Origin: CAZDGV01 sp964505195
GTDB taxonomy: Bacteria; Bacteroidota; Bacteroidia; Chitinophagales; Chitinophagaceae
DNA length: 45,362 bases
Assembly: GCA_964505195.1 (NCBI GenBank)
Contig: CAZDGV010000011.1
Coordinates: 1-45,362 of the forward strand
Reading direction: 5' to 3'
This document shows positions 18,251 through 26,411 of the stretch, in pieces. How positions within the stretch are numbered: position 1 is the first letter of the stretch; each line of letters begins with the position of its first letter. The notes under the pieces are model-generated. The model saw nothing but the letters and a program-made list of their open reading frames with translations. It was not told the origin of the DNA and made no database searches. The translations under genes were made by a program, and so were the position numbers.

Positions 18251-18281
18251 CGCACCTTTATTCACAGCAATTCCAGCGACA

Positions 18282-21200
18282 ATGAGTGTCCGATATAAAG
18301 AATTTTCGCAGCTTAACCTCCCTTCCATTGAACAGGAAATACTGGCTAAATGGACTGAGCATGAAGCATTTGAAAAGAGCGTTTCCCTGCGGGAAGGAGC
18401 AAAACCATTCGTTTTTTACGAAGGTCCTCCCAGTGCCAACGGTATGCCCGGCATTCATCACGTTATTTCCCGCACGCTGAAAGATTTGGTTTGTCGCTAT
18501 AAAACCATGAAAGGCTTTCAGGTGCAGCGCAAGGGCGGATGGGATACACACGGACTGCCCATAGAGCTGGGGGTTGAAAAGGAATTGGGCATTACCAAAG
18601 AAGATATTGGCAAGAAAATTACTGTTGCAGAATACAACCAGCGTTGCCGTGAAGCCGTGCTGCGCTATAAAGATAAATGGGATGAGCTTACCCAGCTCAT
18701 GGGCTATTGGGTTGATTTGAAAGATCCCTATATCACCTTTGATAATAAATACATTGAAACGCTGTGGTGGCTTTTGCAGCAATTATATAAAAAAGGACTG
18801 CTATACCAAAGCGTTAGCATTCAGCCCTATTCGCCTGCGGCAGGTACCGGACTCAGCTCGCATGAACTCAACCAGCCTGGCACTTACAAAAATGTAAAAG
18901 ATACCAGTGCTACAGTAATGTTCAAGGCAGTACCCAACGATGCATCTCGCTTCTTGCATGATGCTGCGCAGGGGGCAGAGGTGTTTTTTCTTGCATGGAC
19001 AACCACACCCTGGACCTTGCCCAGCAATCTTGGATTAACCCTGGGTGGCAATATTGAATATGCATTGGTGCATACTTTCAATCCATATACCCATTTACCG
19101 GTTTACGTAGTGCTGGCAAAAGCGCTCTTGCATAAATATTTTAAAGCAGAAGCCGAGAATGCTGATTTCAATAGCTATGCCGGTGATCAGAAACTCATTC
19201 CATGGAAAGTCATTACTAGTTTTCCGGGCAAACAACTGGAAGGCTGCAGTTATGAACAATTGCTTCCTTACGAAGCCAATGCCATAGAAGAAGTTGAAAA
19301 AATTACACCCGGTGCCAAGCCATTCCGTTTATTGCTTGGAGATTTTGTGACGACAGAAGACGGAACCGGTATTGTTCATACGGCTCCTGCCTTTGGTGCA
19401 GACGATTATAAAGTGGGCAAGAAATATCATATCGGCATACTAACCATGGTTGATCGTGCCGGTAAGTTTGTAGAAGGTTTGGGTGAGTTCAGCAATCGTT
19501 ATGTAAAAAATTACAAAGACGAAGCAGACTATGTAGATGTAAACATCGATATCTGCGTAAAGCTGAAAAAAGAAAACCGAGCGTTCAAGGTGGAGAAGTA
19601 TGAACACAGCTATCCTCACTGCTGGCGCACGGATAAACCCATATTATATTATCCGCTCGATGCATGGTTTATTCGCACAACCGCCATGAAAGATCGGATG
19701 GTGGAATTGAATAAAACCATCCAGTGGAAACCCAAATCAACCGGCGAGGGAAGATTCGGAAATTGGTTGGAGAATATGGTTGACTGGAATCTCAGTCGCT
19801 CACGCTACTGGGGAACACCCTTGCCTATTTGGCGTACCGAAGATGGGGCAGAAGCAGTTTGTATCGGGTCAGTTGCAGAATTAAACGAAGGCATTCAAAA
19901 AGCCAGAGCGATTTTGGGAGATACTGTGAATGCCGCATTTCATGCCGAAGGCATACAAGATTTGCACAAGCCATTTGTAGATGAAGTGGTATTGGTTTCA
20001 CCATCAGGCAAGCCGATGTATCGTGTGCCCGACCTGGTGGATGTTTGGTTCGACAGTGGTGCCATGCCTTATGCGCAATGGCATTATCCTTTTGAAAACA
20101 AAAATGCCATTGATCAGGGCACTGCATTCCCAGCCGATTTTATTGCCGAAGGGGTAGATCAAACGCGCGGCTGGTTTTACACCCTGCATGCACTGGGTGC
20201 AATGCTGTTCGATTCGATAGCCTATAAAACTGTTGTAAGCAACGGATTGGTGCTTGATAAGGAAGGAAACAAGATGAGTAAGCGCTTGGGCAATGTGGTG
20301 GATCCTTTTCATACCATTAAAAGTTTTGGCGCTGATGCTACGCGTTGGTATCTCATTACTAATGCTTCTCCCTGGGATAATTTGAAGTTTGATTTGGAAG
20401 GGATCAAAGAAGTGCAGCGTAAATTCTTCGGAACACTTTATAACACCTATCAGTTTTTTGCTTTGTATGCCAATGTTGATGGATTTGCCTTTCGCGAAGC
20501 ATCTATTCCATACAATCAGCGTCCGGAAATTGACCGTTGGATCATATCTAGCCTGCACTCACTTGTGAAATCGGTAACAGCTTTCATGGATGATTATGAA
20601 CCCACACAGGCGGGCCGTGCTATTGAAAACTTTGTAGATGAACAGCTGAGCAACTGGTACGTGCGACTTTGCAGAAGAAGATTCTGGAAGGGAGAATATG
20701 AAGCGGATAAAATCAGTGCTTATCAAACCCTCTATGAATGTGTTGAAACGGTTACCCGACTCATGGCACCGATCTCTCCATTTTTCAGTGAAGCCGTTTT
20801 TACCCAGCTGAACGAAGTAACGGGTCGCTTCACCACCGGATCCGTGCACCACACCGATTTTCCAATTGCCGATGAAGCAGCCATCGATCATCAACTGGAG
20901 GAACGCATGCAGCTGGCGCAGGATGCCTCTTCTTTGGTGCTTTCGCTTCGTAAAAAGGTAAACATCAAAGTGCGTCAGCCCTTGCAGAAAGTACTCATTC
21001 CCGTGCTGAGCGCTCAAATGCAGGAGCAGCTGCAAAAGGTGGAAGATTTGATTAAAACAGAGGTAAACGTAAAAGAGATCGCTTACCTCAGTCCCGACGA
21101 CACATTTATCCGCAAGAAGGTGAAGCCCAATTTCCAGGTTTTGGGTAAAAAACTGGGAGGCAAAATGAAGGCGGTAGCTGCAGCTTTGTCAGAATTTACC

Positions 21201-21668
21201 CAAGAGCAGATTGCTTTATTGGAGAAGGAGACTGTTTATAACCTGTTGATAGATAATGAGAACCTTCCATTACATTTGTCGGAAGTAGAAATTGTGAGTG
21301 AGGATGTGCCCGGCTGGCTGGTTGCCAATAAGGGGGCGCTGACGGTAGCACTGGATGTTACGGTTACGCCCGATCTGGAAAATGAAGGGAATGCCCGTGA
21401 GCTGGTAAACCGCATTCAGAAAATAAGAAAAGACAGTGGTTTTGCCCTGACCGATCGGATTGATGTAAGACTGGCAGAAACCCCTCTTTTACAGGCAGCT
21501 ATAATGGAATATAAAAACTATATTTGCGCGGAAATTTTGGCAGAAAGTTTGGAGGTGGTTCCGCAATTGTCTGAGGGTACTACCATTGAGGTGAACGAAA
21601 CAAATATACTTGTTCAGGTATCCAAAAAAGGAGAATCGTATGGCAACCAAGAAAAAGACAGTCGCTAA
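18282..21668 (+). CDS. ileS: Isoleucine--tRNA ligase
   Basis: A 1128-residue class Ia synthetase that charges tRNA-Ile and edits valine. The HIGH-type signature PPSANGMPGIHH is at 49-60 and the KMSKR loop at 664-668 (EGNKMSKRLGN). The editing (CP1) domain holds TTPWTLPSN and GTGIVHTAPAFGADD. The sequence has the look of the larger, eukaryote-like IleRS class and lacks the C-terminal zinc-binding CxxC typical of the E. coli-type enzyme; that class is commonly less sensitive to mupirocin, which is an inference here. The last 29 nt overlap the start of the TraR/DksA-like gene, so the two form an operon. Confidence 0.96.
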   Translation: MSVRYKEFSQLNLPSIEQEILAKWTEHEAFEKSVSLREGAKPFVFYEGPPSANGMPGIHHVISRTLKDLVCRYKTMKGFQVQRKGGWDTHGLPIELGVEKELGITKEDIGKKITVAEYNQRCREAVLRYKDKWDELTQLMGYWVDLKDPYITFDNKYIETLWWLLQQLYKKGLLYQSVSIQPYSPAAGTGLSSHELNQPGTYKNVKDTSATVMFKAVPNDASRFLHDAAQGAEVFFLAWTTTPWTLPSNLGLTLGGNIEYALVHTFNPYTHLPVYVVLAKALLHKYFKAEAENADFNSYAGDQKLIPWKVITSFPGKQLEGCSYEQLLPYEANAIEEVEKITPGAKPFRLLLGDFVTTEDGTGIVHTAPAFGADDYKVGKKYHIGILTMVDRAGKFVEGLGEFSNRYVKNYKDEADYVDVNIDICVKLKKENRAFKVEKYEHSYPHCWRTDKPILYYPLDAWFIRTTAMKDRMVELNKTIQWKPKSTGEGRFGNWLENMVDWNLSRSRYWGTPLPIWRTEDGAEAVCIGSVAELNEGIQKARAILGDTVNAAFHAEGIQDLHKPFVDEVVLVSPSGKPMYRVPDLVDVWFDSGAMPYAQWHYPFENKNAIDQGTAFPADFIAEGVDQTRGWFYTLHALGAMLFDSIAYKTVVSNGLVLDKEGNKMSKRLGNVVDPFHTIKSFGADATRWYLITNASPWDNLKFDLEGIKEVQRKFFGTLYNTYQFFALYANVDGFAFREASIPYNQRPEIDRWIISSLHSLVKSVTAFMDDYEPTQAGRAIENFVDEQLSNWYVRLCRRRFWKGEYEADKISAYQTLYECVETVTRLMAPISPFFSEAVFTQLNEVTGRFTTGSVHHTDFPIADEAAIDHQLEERMQLAQDASSLVLSLRKKVNIKVRQPLQKVLIPVLSAQMQEQLQKVEDLIKTEVNVKEIAYLSPDDTFIRKKVKPNFQVLGKKLGGKMKAVAAALSEFTQEQIALLEKETVYNLLIDNENLPLHLSEVEIVSEDVPGWLVANKGALTVALDVTVTPDLENEGNARELVNRIQKIRKDSGFALTDRIDVRLAETPLLQAAIMEYKNYICAEILAESLEVVPQLSEGTTIEVNETNILVQVSKKGESYGNQEKDSR
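21628..21633 (+). promoter_or_regulatory. Shine-Dalgarno site AAGGAG inside the ileS 3' end
   Basis: AAGGAG lies 6 nt before the ATG at 21640. A strong SD is unusual in this window and in Bacteroidota; it decides the downstream start at 21640 over 21610 and supports translational coupling with ileS. Confidence 0.7.
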
Positions 21669-22692
21669 ACCTGCGCAGAAAAAAAGCGCTAAAGCGGCTC
21701 CCAAGGCAGCAGTAAAAAAAGCAGCCCCTAAAAAGGGTAATGCAAAGCCAGCAGCAAAGAAACCTGCGCCAAAGCCGGCTGCAAAAAAAGCAGTTGCAGC
21801 TAAAAAGCCTGCCGCTAAGCCAGCAGCTAAAAAAGTTGTTTCCAAGCCTGCTCCTAAAAAAGCGGCACCGAAGCCGGCGCCCAAAAAAGCAGCAAAACCT
21901 GCTCCGAAAGCCCCGGTAAAAAAGGTAGCTCCCAAAGCACCCCCTGCTAAAGTTGCTTCTAAAGCACCTGCTAAGCCTGCACCCAAACCTGTTCCTAAGG
22001 CGGTTGCCAAGCCAGTAGCTAAGCCTGTTCCTACACCAGTAGCTAAGCCGGCGGCTAAAACCAACAATGTTCCGCCAGCAGCACCATTGGGAAAGCGTTC
22101 AGAGCCGAATAAAATAAAGGAAGTTGTGCTAAAGCCAGTGGTAAAGCAAGCAATCCAGCAGCTTAAGAAAGATGAAAAATCTAAGAAGCCGGCACAGCTG
22201 AAACCCATTAAAACATCTGTTTCTACTTCTGTGAAATATCAGCCTGATTTTACTAAGTCGATCCTCGACAGTAAACAAGAGCATTACCAGCAGGGGCCAC
22301 TTGTACGCTATACCGATGCAGAATTGCAGGAATTTAAAGAGCTGATTCAGCGTAAGCTGGAAGCAGCCAAAAAAGAACTGGCCTATCTGCAAGGATTAAT
22401 AACCCGTAAAGATGAAATGGGTGGCGGTGAAAGTGAAGGTCGTTATATGACCATGGAAGATGGAACAGTGAGCATGGAGCGTGAGCAGCTGGCGCAGATG
22501 GCGAGCAGACAAATCACCTATATTGATCATTTGGAGAAAGCCCTCATGCGCATTGAAAACAAAACTTATGGCATTTGCAGGGTTACCGGTAAGCTAATCG
22601 ATAAGGCGCGTTTACGTGCAGTGCCACATGCTACGCTCAGCATTGAAGCAAAAATGGGTTTGGTTAAAGGCCCGCAGCCTTCCGGAGAATAA
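21640..22692 (+). CDS. TraR/DksA-like protein with a long Lys/Pro/Ala-rich N-terminal tail
   Basis: A 350-residue, two-part protein. Residues 1 to ~145 consist almost only of K, P, A and V in repeats of the type KPAPKKAA, like histone H1 or AlgP tails. From ~198 on comes a TraR/DksA-type region: coiled coil (LQEFKELIQRKLEAAKKEL and REQLAQMASRQITYIDHLEKAL) and the domain TYGICRVTGKLIDKARLRAVPHATLSIEAK (shown by key residues Y310, C313, R325, P329, S334). Only one of the four zinc-ligand cysteines remains (Cys313), as is common in Bacteroidota homologues, and the acidic DxxDxA tip of DksA is not evident. DksA proteins act in the secondary channel of RNA polymerase; whether this one does is open. 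The tail should bind nucleic acid. The gene overlaps ileS by 29 nt. Confidence 0.88.
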   Translation: MATKKKTVAKPAQKKSAKAAPKAAVKKAAPKKGNAKPAAKKPAPKPAAKKAVAAKKPAAKPAAKKVVSKPAPKKAAPKPAPKKAAKPAPKAPVKKVAPKAPPAKVASKAPAKPAPKPVPKAVAKPVAKPVPTPVAKPAAKTNNVPPAAPLGKRSEPNKIKEVVLKPVVKQAIQQLKKDEKSKKPAQLKPIKTSVSTSVKYQPDFTKSILDSKQEHYQQGPLVRYTDAELQEFKELIQRKLEAAKKELAYLQGLITRKDEMGGGESEGRYMTMEDGTVSMEREQLAQMASRQITYIDHLEKALMRIENKTYGICRVTGKLIDKARLRAVPHATLSIEAKMGLVKGPQPSGE

Positions 22693-22715
22693 ACGAAAAC
22701 GAAATGGACATTCAT

Positions 22716-22746
22716 AAAAAAATCCTCAGCCATGCTGAGGATTTTT
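22716..22746. terminator. Strong bidirectional terminator
   Basis: ATCCTCAGC (22722-22730), loop CAT, GCTGAGGAT (22734-22742), flanked by A6 and T5. It serves the ileS/DksA-like unit and the convergent RRM gene. Confidence 0.93.
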
Positions 22747-22772
22747 AATATGGAGCGTTTACCAAATCGAAT

Positions 22773-23132
22773 TTAGTAGTCTCTGTCTCTATTGAAACCG
22801 CCACCATCGCGATAACCACCGCCGCCACCGCCTCTGCGGAATCCGCCACCGCCGCCACCAAAGCTGCGCTTTTTGAATCCGCCATCATCTTTCTTAGGCT
22901 GTGCTTCGTTTACCACGAGTTTGCGTCCCTGCACTTCGTTTTCGTTCAGGTTGGCAATAGCAGCTTGTGCCTCTTCGGCATTTTCCATTTCTACAAATCC
23001 AAAGCCTTTACTGCGGCCTGAGAATTTGTCGGTAATGATTTTAGCAGAGCTTACCGTTCCGAATTGCTCGAAAAGGGAGGTCAGGTCTTCGTTCGTCATA
23101 GACCACGACAGGTTTCCAACGTAAATGTTCAC
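22773..23132 (-). CDS. RRM-type RNA-binding protein with glycine-rich tail
   Basis: A 119-residue protein of one RNA-recognition motif followed by a Gly/Arg-rich tail. RNP2 is IYVGNL (residues 3-8) and RNP1 is KGFGFVEM (about 43-50); the tail has runs of G with interspersed FRR, YRD and FNRDRDY. Such small RRM proteins are common in Bacteroidota and cyanobacteria and bind RNA, often as chaperones or in cold response; the target is unknown. The start is set at GTG 23132, where the domain begins (MNIYVGNLSW); a longer frame from 23153 adds seven residues rich in Phe that are not typical. The 173 bp upstream to the next gene contain no recognisable promoter. Confidence 0.92.
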   Translation of the reverse strand: MNIYVGNLSWSMTNEDLTSLFEQFGTVSSAKIITDKFSGRSKGFGFVEMENAEEAQAAIANLNENEVQGRKLVVNEAQPKKDDGGFKKRSFGGGGGGFRRGGGGGGYRDGGGFNRDRDY

Positions 23133-23305
23133 AAGAAAAAAATTAAAATACAAAAATCATGAACCAGGAAAGCAACTGAAGGAGCCGGCAGAAACTGATC
23201 TTTTGAAAAGCATCGGAGGTCCTGGAAGCCTCAACTGGATTCATATTGACGGATTAAAGGTAGTAATTACTTGGGAGTTTGCATCATTTCCGCAAAAATT
23301 CCCCA

Positions 23306-25129
23306 TTATTTCATTTCCTGCATGGCTACCAGCCTTCGGTAATAGCTGTCTGCAGTTATAAGGGTATCATGGGTGCCCCGCTCAATAATGGAGCCTTTTT
23401 GCAACACAATAATCTCATCGGCGTGCCGAATGGTTGAAAGCCGGTGAGCAATGACAATGCTGGTCCTGTCTTGCATAAGTTGTTGCAGGGCCTCCTGCAC
23501 AAGTCGCTCATTCTCTGTATCCATGGCCGATGTGGCCTCATCTAGAATAAGGATCGGGGCATTTTTGAGCACCGCCCTTGCAATGGCGATGCGCTGGCGT
23601 TGTCCGCCGCTCAGCTTTACCCCCCGTTCGCCGGTAACGGTTTCGTATCCATTTTCCAGCTCCATGATAAAATCATGGGCGTTGGCTACTTTGGCGGCAG
23701 CAATGATTTCCTCTTTGCTTGCACCGGGTTTGCCCAGGGAAATATTGTTCAGCACTGTTTCATTGAAAAGAAAGCTTTCCTGTGATACAATACCAATCAA
23801 TGCGCGTAGATCGTCCAGGGACATCTGCTTAATGGGAATGCCATCCATCAAAATAATTCCCTGGTCAGCATCGTAAAACCGACTGATCAAATCTGCAAGG
23901 GTTGATTTGCCACTACCGCTTTGTCCCACCAGTGCAATGGTTTTTCCTTTTTCAATGGTGAGATCGATGTTTTTTAAAACTTCTTCATTGCCATATCCGA
24001 AGCTTACATTTTGCAGTTCCAATTTTTGATCGAAACTGGTTTTGCGCATTGCATTTGCTTCACTTACAATATTGATAGGGTTGTCGATGGTTTTGAAAAT
24101 GCGTTCGCAGGCAACGATGCCACGTTGTAATACAGAGGAAGTGTGCGATAAATTTTTGAGCGGCTGAATGATTTGCGTATAAAGCGCAAGATAGGCAATG
24201 AAACCAGATCCGCTCATAGTGGTTGCTCCCTCCAAAATCAGGTAGCCGCCAAAAACAATCAGCGTAAGTGCTGCCAGCATGCCCAGCACTTCTGAAATAG
24301 GCGATGCCAGCTCTTTTCTTCCCGCAAGGGCTTTGCTATGTTTAGAAAAATCAAGATTCATTTTTCGAAACACTTCCTTAAGCATCTTCTCTGCACCAAA
24401 ACTTTGAATTTGCCGAATGCCTCCGATACTTTCATCGGTTTGGCTCATAATACGACTCATCATTTCCTGGCTATAAAAGTTCAATCTTTTTAGTCGGCGT
24501 GTAATTGCCGAAATGATAACGCCAGTTATGGGAAGAAACACCAGTGTAAATAAGGTGAGTTTGGGCGACCAGTAAAACAGTATGCCAAAGTAAGTAAGTA
24601 CCACAAAAGGATCGCGGAGTAGTACCTGTAGTGAGTTTACCACGGAGCCCTCCATTTCCTGTACCTCGGAAGTCATCACCATCAGCAGTTCGCCTTTGGT
24701 TTGATGGTGGTGATAGGATAAACTTTGCTGCAGATATTTTTCATACAGTTTGTTGCGCAGTCCTTCAATGAGTTTCAGTCGCAGGCGCAGCAAAACGCGC
24801 AAAGAAAGATATCTGAAAACGTTGGCCAGCACAATACTGCAACCTACGCATGCCGATATCAGCAGCAGGGCTTGAAATTTCCCTTTTTCGGCAATAATAT
24901 TACTGAAAACGTAGTTGAAATAGTCTTTCGCAAAATCAAGTGAAAAAGCAAATGCGGGCTTGCTCACTGAAAGCGCCATTTGCTCATCGAAGAGCAGCTG
25001 AAGAATGGGAACGAGTAAGGTGAAGTTGAGCAGACCAAATAAAATGCCCAATACGGTGTAAACAATGTACTCCGGAAAGAAATGATGTAGGGGTCTTGCA
25101 AAAGGAATCAGTCTCCTGAGTGATTGCAT
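23306..25129 (-). CDS. ABC exporter, MsbA-like, fused permease and ATPase
   Basis: A 607-residue half-transporter: six transmembrane helices in residues ~15-320, then the nucleotide-binding domain with Walker A GQSGSGKST (about 398-406), signature LSGGQ (about 501-505), Walker B ILILDEATSA (about 523-532) and the H-loop in IVIAHRLST. It should work as a homodimer in the inner membrane. MsbA-type lipid A or lipid flipping is the usual role of such proteins in Bacteroidota, but multidrug export cannot be excluded by sequence. Its promoter -7 element ends 4 nt before the ATG, so the mRNA is probably leaderless. It is divergent to the glycosyltransferase gene. Confidence 0.9.
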   Translation of the reverse strand: MQSLRRLIPFARPLHHFFPEYIVYTVLGILFGLLNFTLLVPILQLLFDEQMALSVSKPAFAFSLDFAKDYFNYVFSNIIAEKGKFQALLLISACVGCSIVLANVFRYLSLRVLLRLRLKLIEGLRNKLYEKYLQQSLSYHHHQTKGELLMVMTSEVQEMEGSVVNSLQVLLRDPFVVLTYFGILFYWSPKLTLFTLVFLPITGVIISAITRRLKRLNFYSQEMMSRIMSQTDESIGGIRQIQSFGAEKMLKEVFRKMNLDFSKHSKALAGRKELASPISEVLGMLAALTLIVFGGYLILEGATTMSGSGFIAYLALYTQIIQPLKNLSHTSSVLQRGIVACERIFKTIDNPINIVSEANAMRKTSFDQKLELQNVSFGYGNEEVLKNIDLTIEKGKTIALVGQSGSGKSTLADLISRFYDADQGIILMDGIPIKQMSLDDLRALIGIVSQESFLFNETVLNNISLGKPGASKEEIIAAAKVANAHDFIMELENGYETVTGERGVKLSGGQRQRIAIARAVLKNAPILILDEATSAMDTENERLVQEALQQLMQDRTSIVIAHRLSTIRHADEIIVLQKGSIIERGTHDTLITADSYYRRLVAMQEMK

Positions 25130-25133
25130 GCTT

Positions 25134-25141
25134 CAAAGATA
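25134..25141 (-). promoter_or_regulatory. -7 element TATCTTTG of the ABC exporter gene
   Basis: Exact TAnnTTTG on the minus strand, only 4 nt from the ATG at 25129. No TTG at the right -33 distance is seen. Confidence 0.6.
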
Positions 25142-25190
25142 GCAATGCTTACGTGAACAGCGGAAAACGGGTATATGAGGCTGAATGGTT

Positions 25191-25198
25191 TACTTTTG
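25191..25198 (+). promoter_or_regulatory. -7 element TACTTTTG of the glycosyltransferase gene
   Basis: Exact TAnnTTTG, 19 nt ahead of the ATG at 25218. It overlaps codons of the longer frame from 25185, which therefore cannot be the start. It is divergent to the exporter promoter 50 bp away. Confidence 0.6.
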
Positions 25199-25217
25199 TA
25201 AACGAAGATCCCATCCC

Positions 25218-26024
25218 ATGAATTGTTCGCTTTGCATATCCACCTACAACTGGCCGGAGGCCTTGCGCACTTGCCTTGAAACGGTGCTAAAGCAAACGGT
25301 GCTTCCCGGTGAAATCATCATCGCCGACGATGGAAGCAGCAATGAAACCCGAGCGGTGATTGAAGCATTCAAAAGCATTTGCCCTGTACCCCTGAAGCAT
25401 TGCTGGCAGCCCGATGAAGGGTTTCGGAAAACCGCTATCTTGAATCAGGCATTTGCAATGGCCACTTTCCCGCTCATTATTACCATTGATGGCGATGTGA
25501 TGCTCCATGAAAATTTTATAGCCGACCACCTGCGTGTGGCTAAAAAAGGTCGTTTTGTTTGCGGTAGCAGGGTGCTGATGAATGAAACGCTCACTAAAGA
25601 AATGATGCTGGCCGCCGGTGAATCCACTCCGCCATTGTTTAGCCGAAACATAAAAAAATGGTATAATGGTATACGTCAGCCTTTTTATGCCTTTATCAAT
25701 CGATTTTTGCAAAGAGGTGTCAAGGGCTATCGCTATGCACTGGGTTGCAATATGGCTATTTGGAAAGATGATTTGATTAAAGTGAACGGGCACAACGAGT
25801 CGTTTACCGGCTGGGGAAAAGAAGACAATGATCTTGCTATTCGCCTTATGAATGCTGGCGTACTGCTGCGCTTTCTGAAATTCGGAGGCATTGTGTATCA
25901 CATGTATCATCAGCAAAGCGCCACGACGAAATTAAAAAGTAATGAGCAGCTTCATCTTCAAAGCATTCGCCAGAAGATTACCTATGTAGAAAAAGGAATG
26001 AATCAATACATGCTCACCCCATAA
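25218..26024 (+). CDS. Glycosyltransferase family 2 with galactosyltransferase-type C-terminal region
   Basis: A 268-residue GT-A fold enzyme without membrane helices. The nucleotide-sugar site is visible as SLCISTYNWPEAL (3-15), the DDGS motif (38-41) and the metal-binding DGD (91-93). The C-terminal GWGKEDNDLAIRL motif is typical of the glyco_transf_7C type and is often found in polymerising or glycan-decorating enzymes. It would add a sugar to surface polysaccharide, LPS or lipid; donor and acceptor are unknown. It starts the cluster GT-rbfA-permease (11-nt gap to rbfA). The start at 25218 is fixed by the promoter upstream. Confidence 0.88.
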   Translation: MNCSLCISTYNWPEALRTCLETVLKQTVLPGEIIIADDGSSNETRAVIEAFKSICPVPLKHCWQPDEGFRKTAILNQAFAMATFPLIITIDGDVMLHENFIADHLRVAKKGRFVCGSRVLMNETLTKEMMLAAGESTPPLFSRNIKKWYNGIRQPFYAFINRFLQRGVKGYRYALGCNMAIWKDDLIKVNGHNESFTGWGKEDNDLAIRLMNAGVLLRFLKFGGIVYHMYHQQSATTKLKSNEQLHLQSIRQKITYVEKGMNQYMLTP

Positions 26025-26035
26025 AATATTTTATT

Positions 26036-26392
26036 ATGCAGGAAGGAAAAAGACAAAAACAGGTAGCAGGACTTATTAATGAAGAGCTGACGCTGATTTT
26101 TCAAAAGCTCGGACTGAGTATGATTGATGGCGCACTGGTTTCTATCTCATCGGTAAAAATTACGCCCGACTTACTGGAGGTGCGTGTTTATCTCAGTTTG
26201 TTTCAGGCAAAGGATCCGCAGCAGGTGCTTCATAAAATTGAAGAGAAGGCTTCGGTTATTAAAAGAGAGTTGTCGGCGCGTGTAAAGCATCAGCTTCGTC
26301 GCATGCCCGAGTTGAAATATTTTATCGACGATACGCTGGAGCAGGTATTTCGTATTGAAGCGCTTTTCAAAAAAATCAAAGATCAGGAGTAG
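26036..26392 (+). CDS. rbfA: 30S ribosome-binding factor A
   Basis: A 118-residue KH-like protein for late maturation of the 30S subunit (16S rRNA 5' end processing, cold adaptation). Family features: MQEGKRQKQVAGLINEEL at the N-terminus, the SSVKITPDLLEVRVYLSLF strand-helix region and RRMPELKYFIDDTLEQVFRIEALF at the C-terminus (the P-x-L-x-F-x-x-D-x-x-x-E pattern). Length is typical. It lies between the glycosyltransferase and a LolC/FtsX-like permease gene on the same strand and is probably cotranscribed with both. Confidence 0.93.
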   Translation: MQEGKRQKQVAGLINEELTLIFQKLGLSMIDGALVSISSVKITPDLLEVRVYLSLFQAKDPQQVLHKIEEKASVIKRELSARVKHQLRRMPELKYFIDDTLEQVFRIEALFKKIKDQE

Positions 26393-26411
26393 GCTGCTTC
26401 TTCATTTTAAA

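Noticed and set aside
21640..22080. Frameshift or assembly artefact as the source of the K/P/A-rich tail
   Set aside because: The frame is continuous with the DksA-like region, codons are varied between repeats, and a good Shine-Dalgarno site precedes the ATG at 21640.
21489..22208. Minus-strand frame coding a Gly/Ala/Phe-rich 239-residue protein
   Set aside because: It is the antisense image of the Lys/Pro/Ala-rich tail of the DksA-like gene; its composition is forced by that codon usage.
23154..23305. Small gene or RNA between the RRM and ABC genes
   Set aside because: No convincing frame, hairpin with T-tract or promoter motif was seen on either strand.
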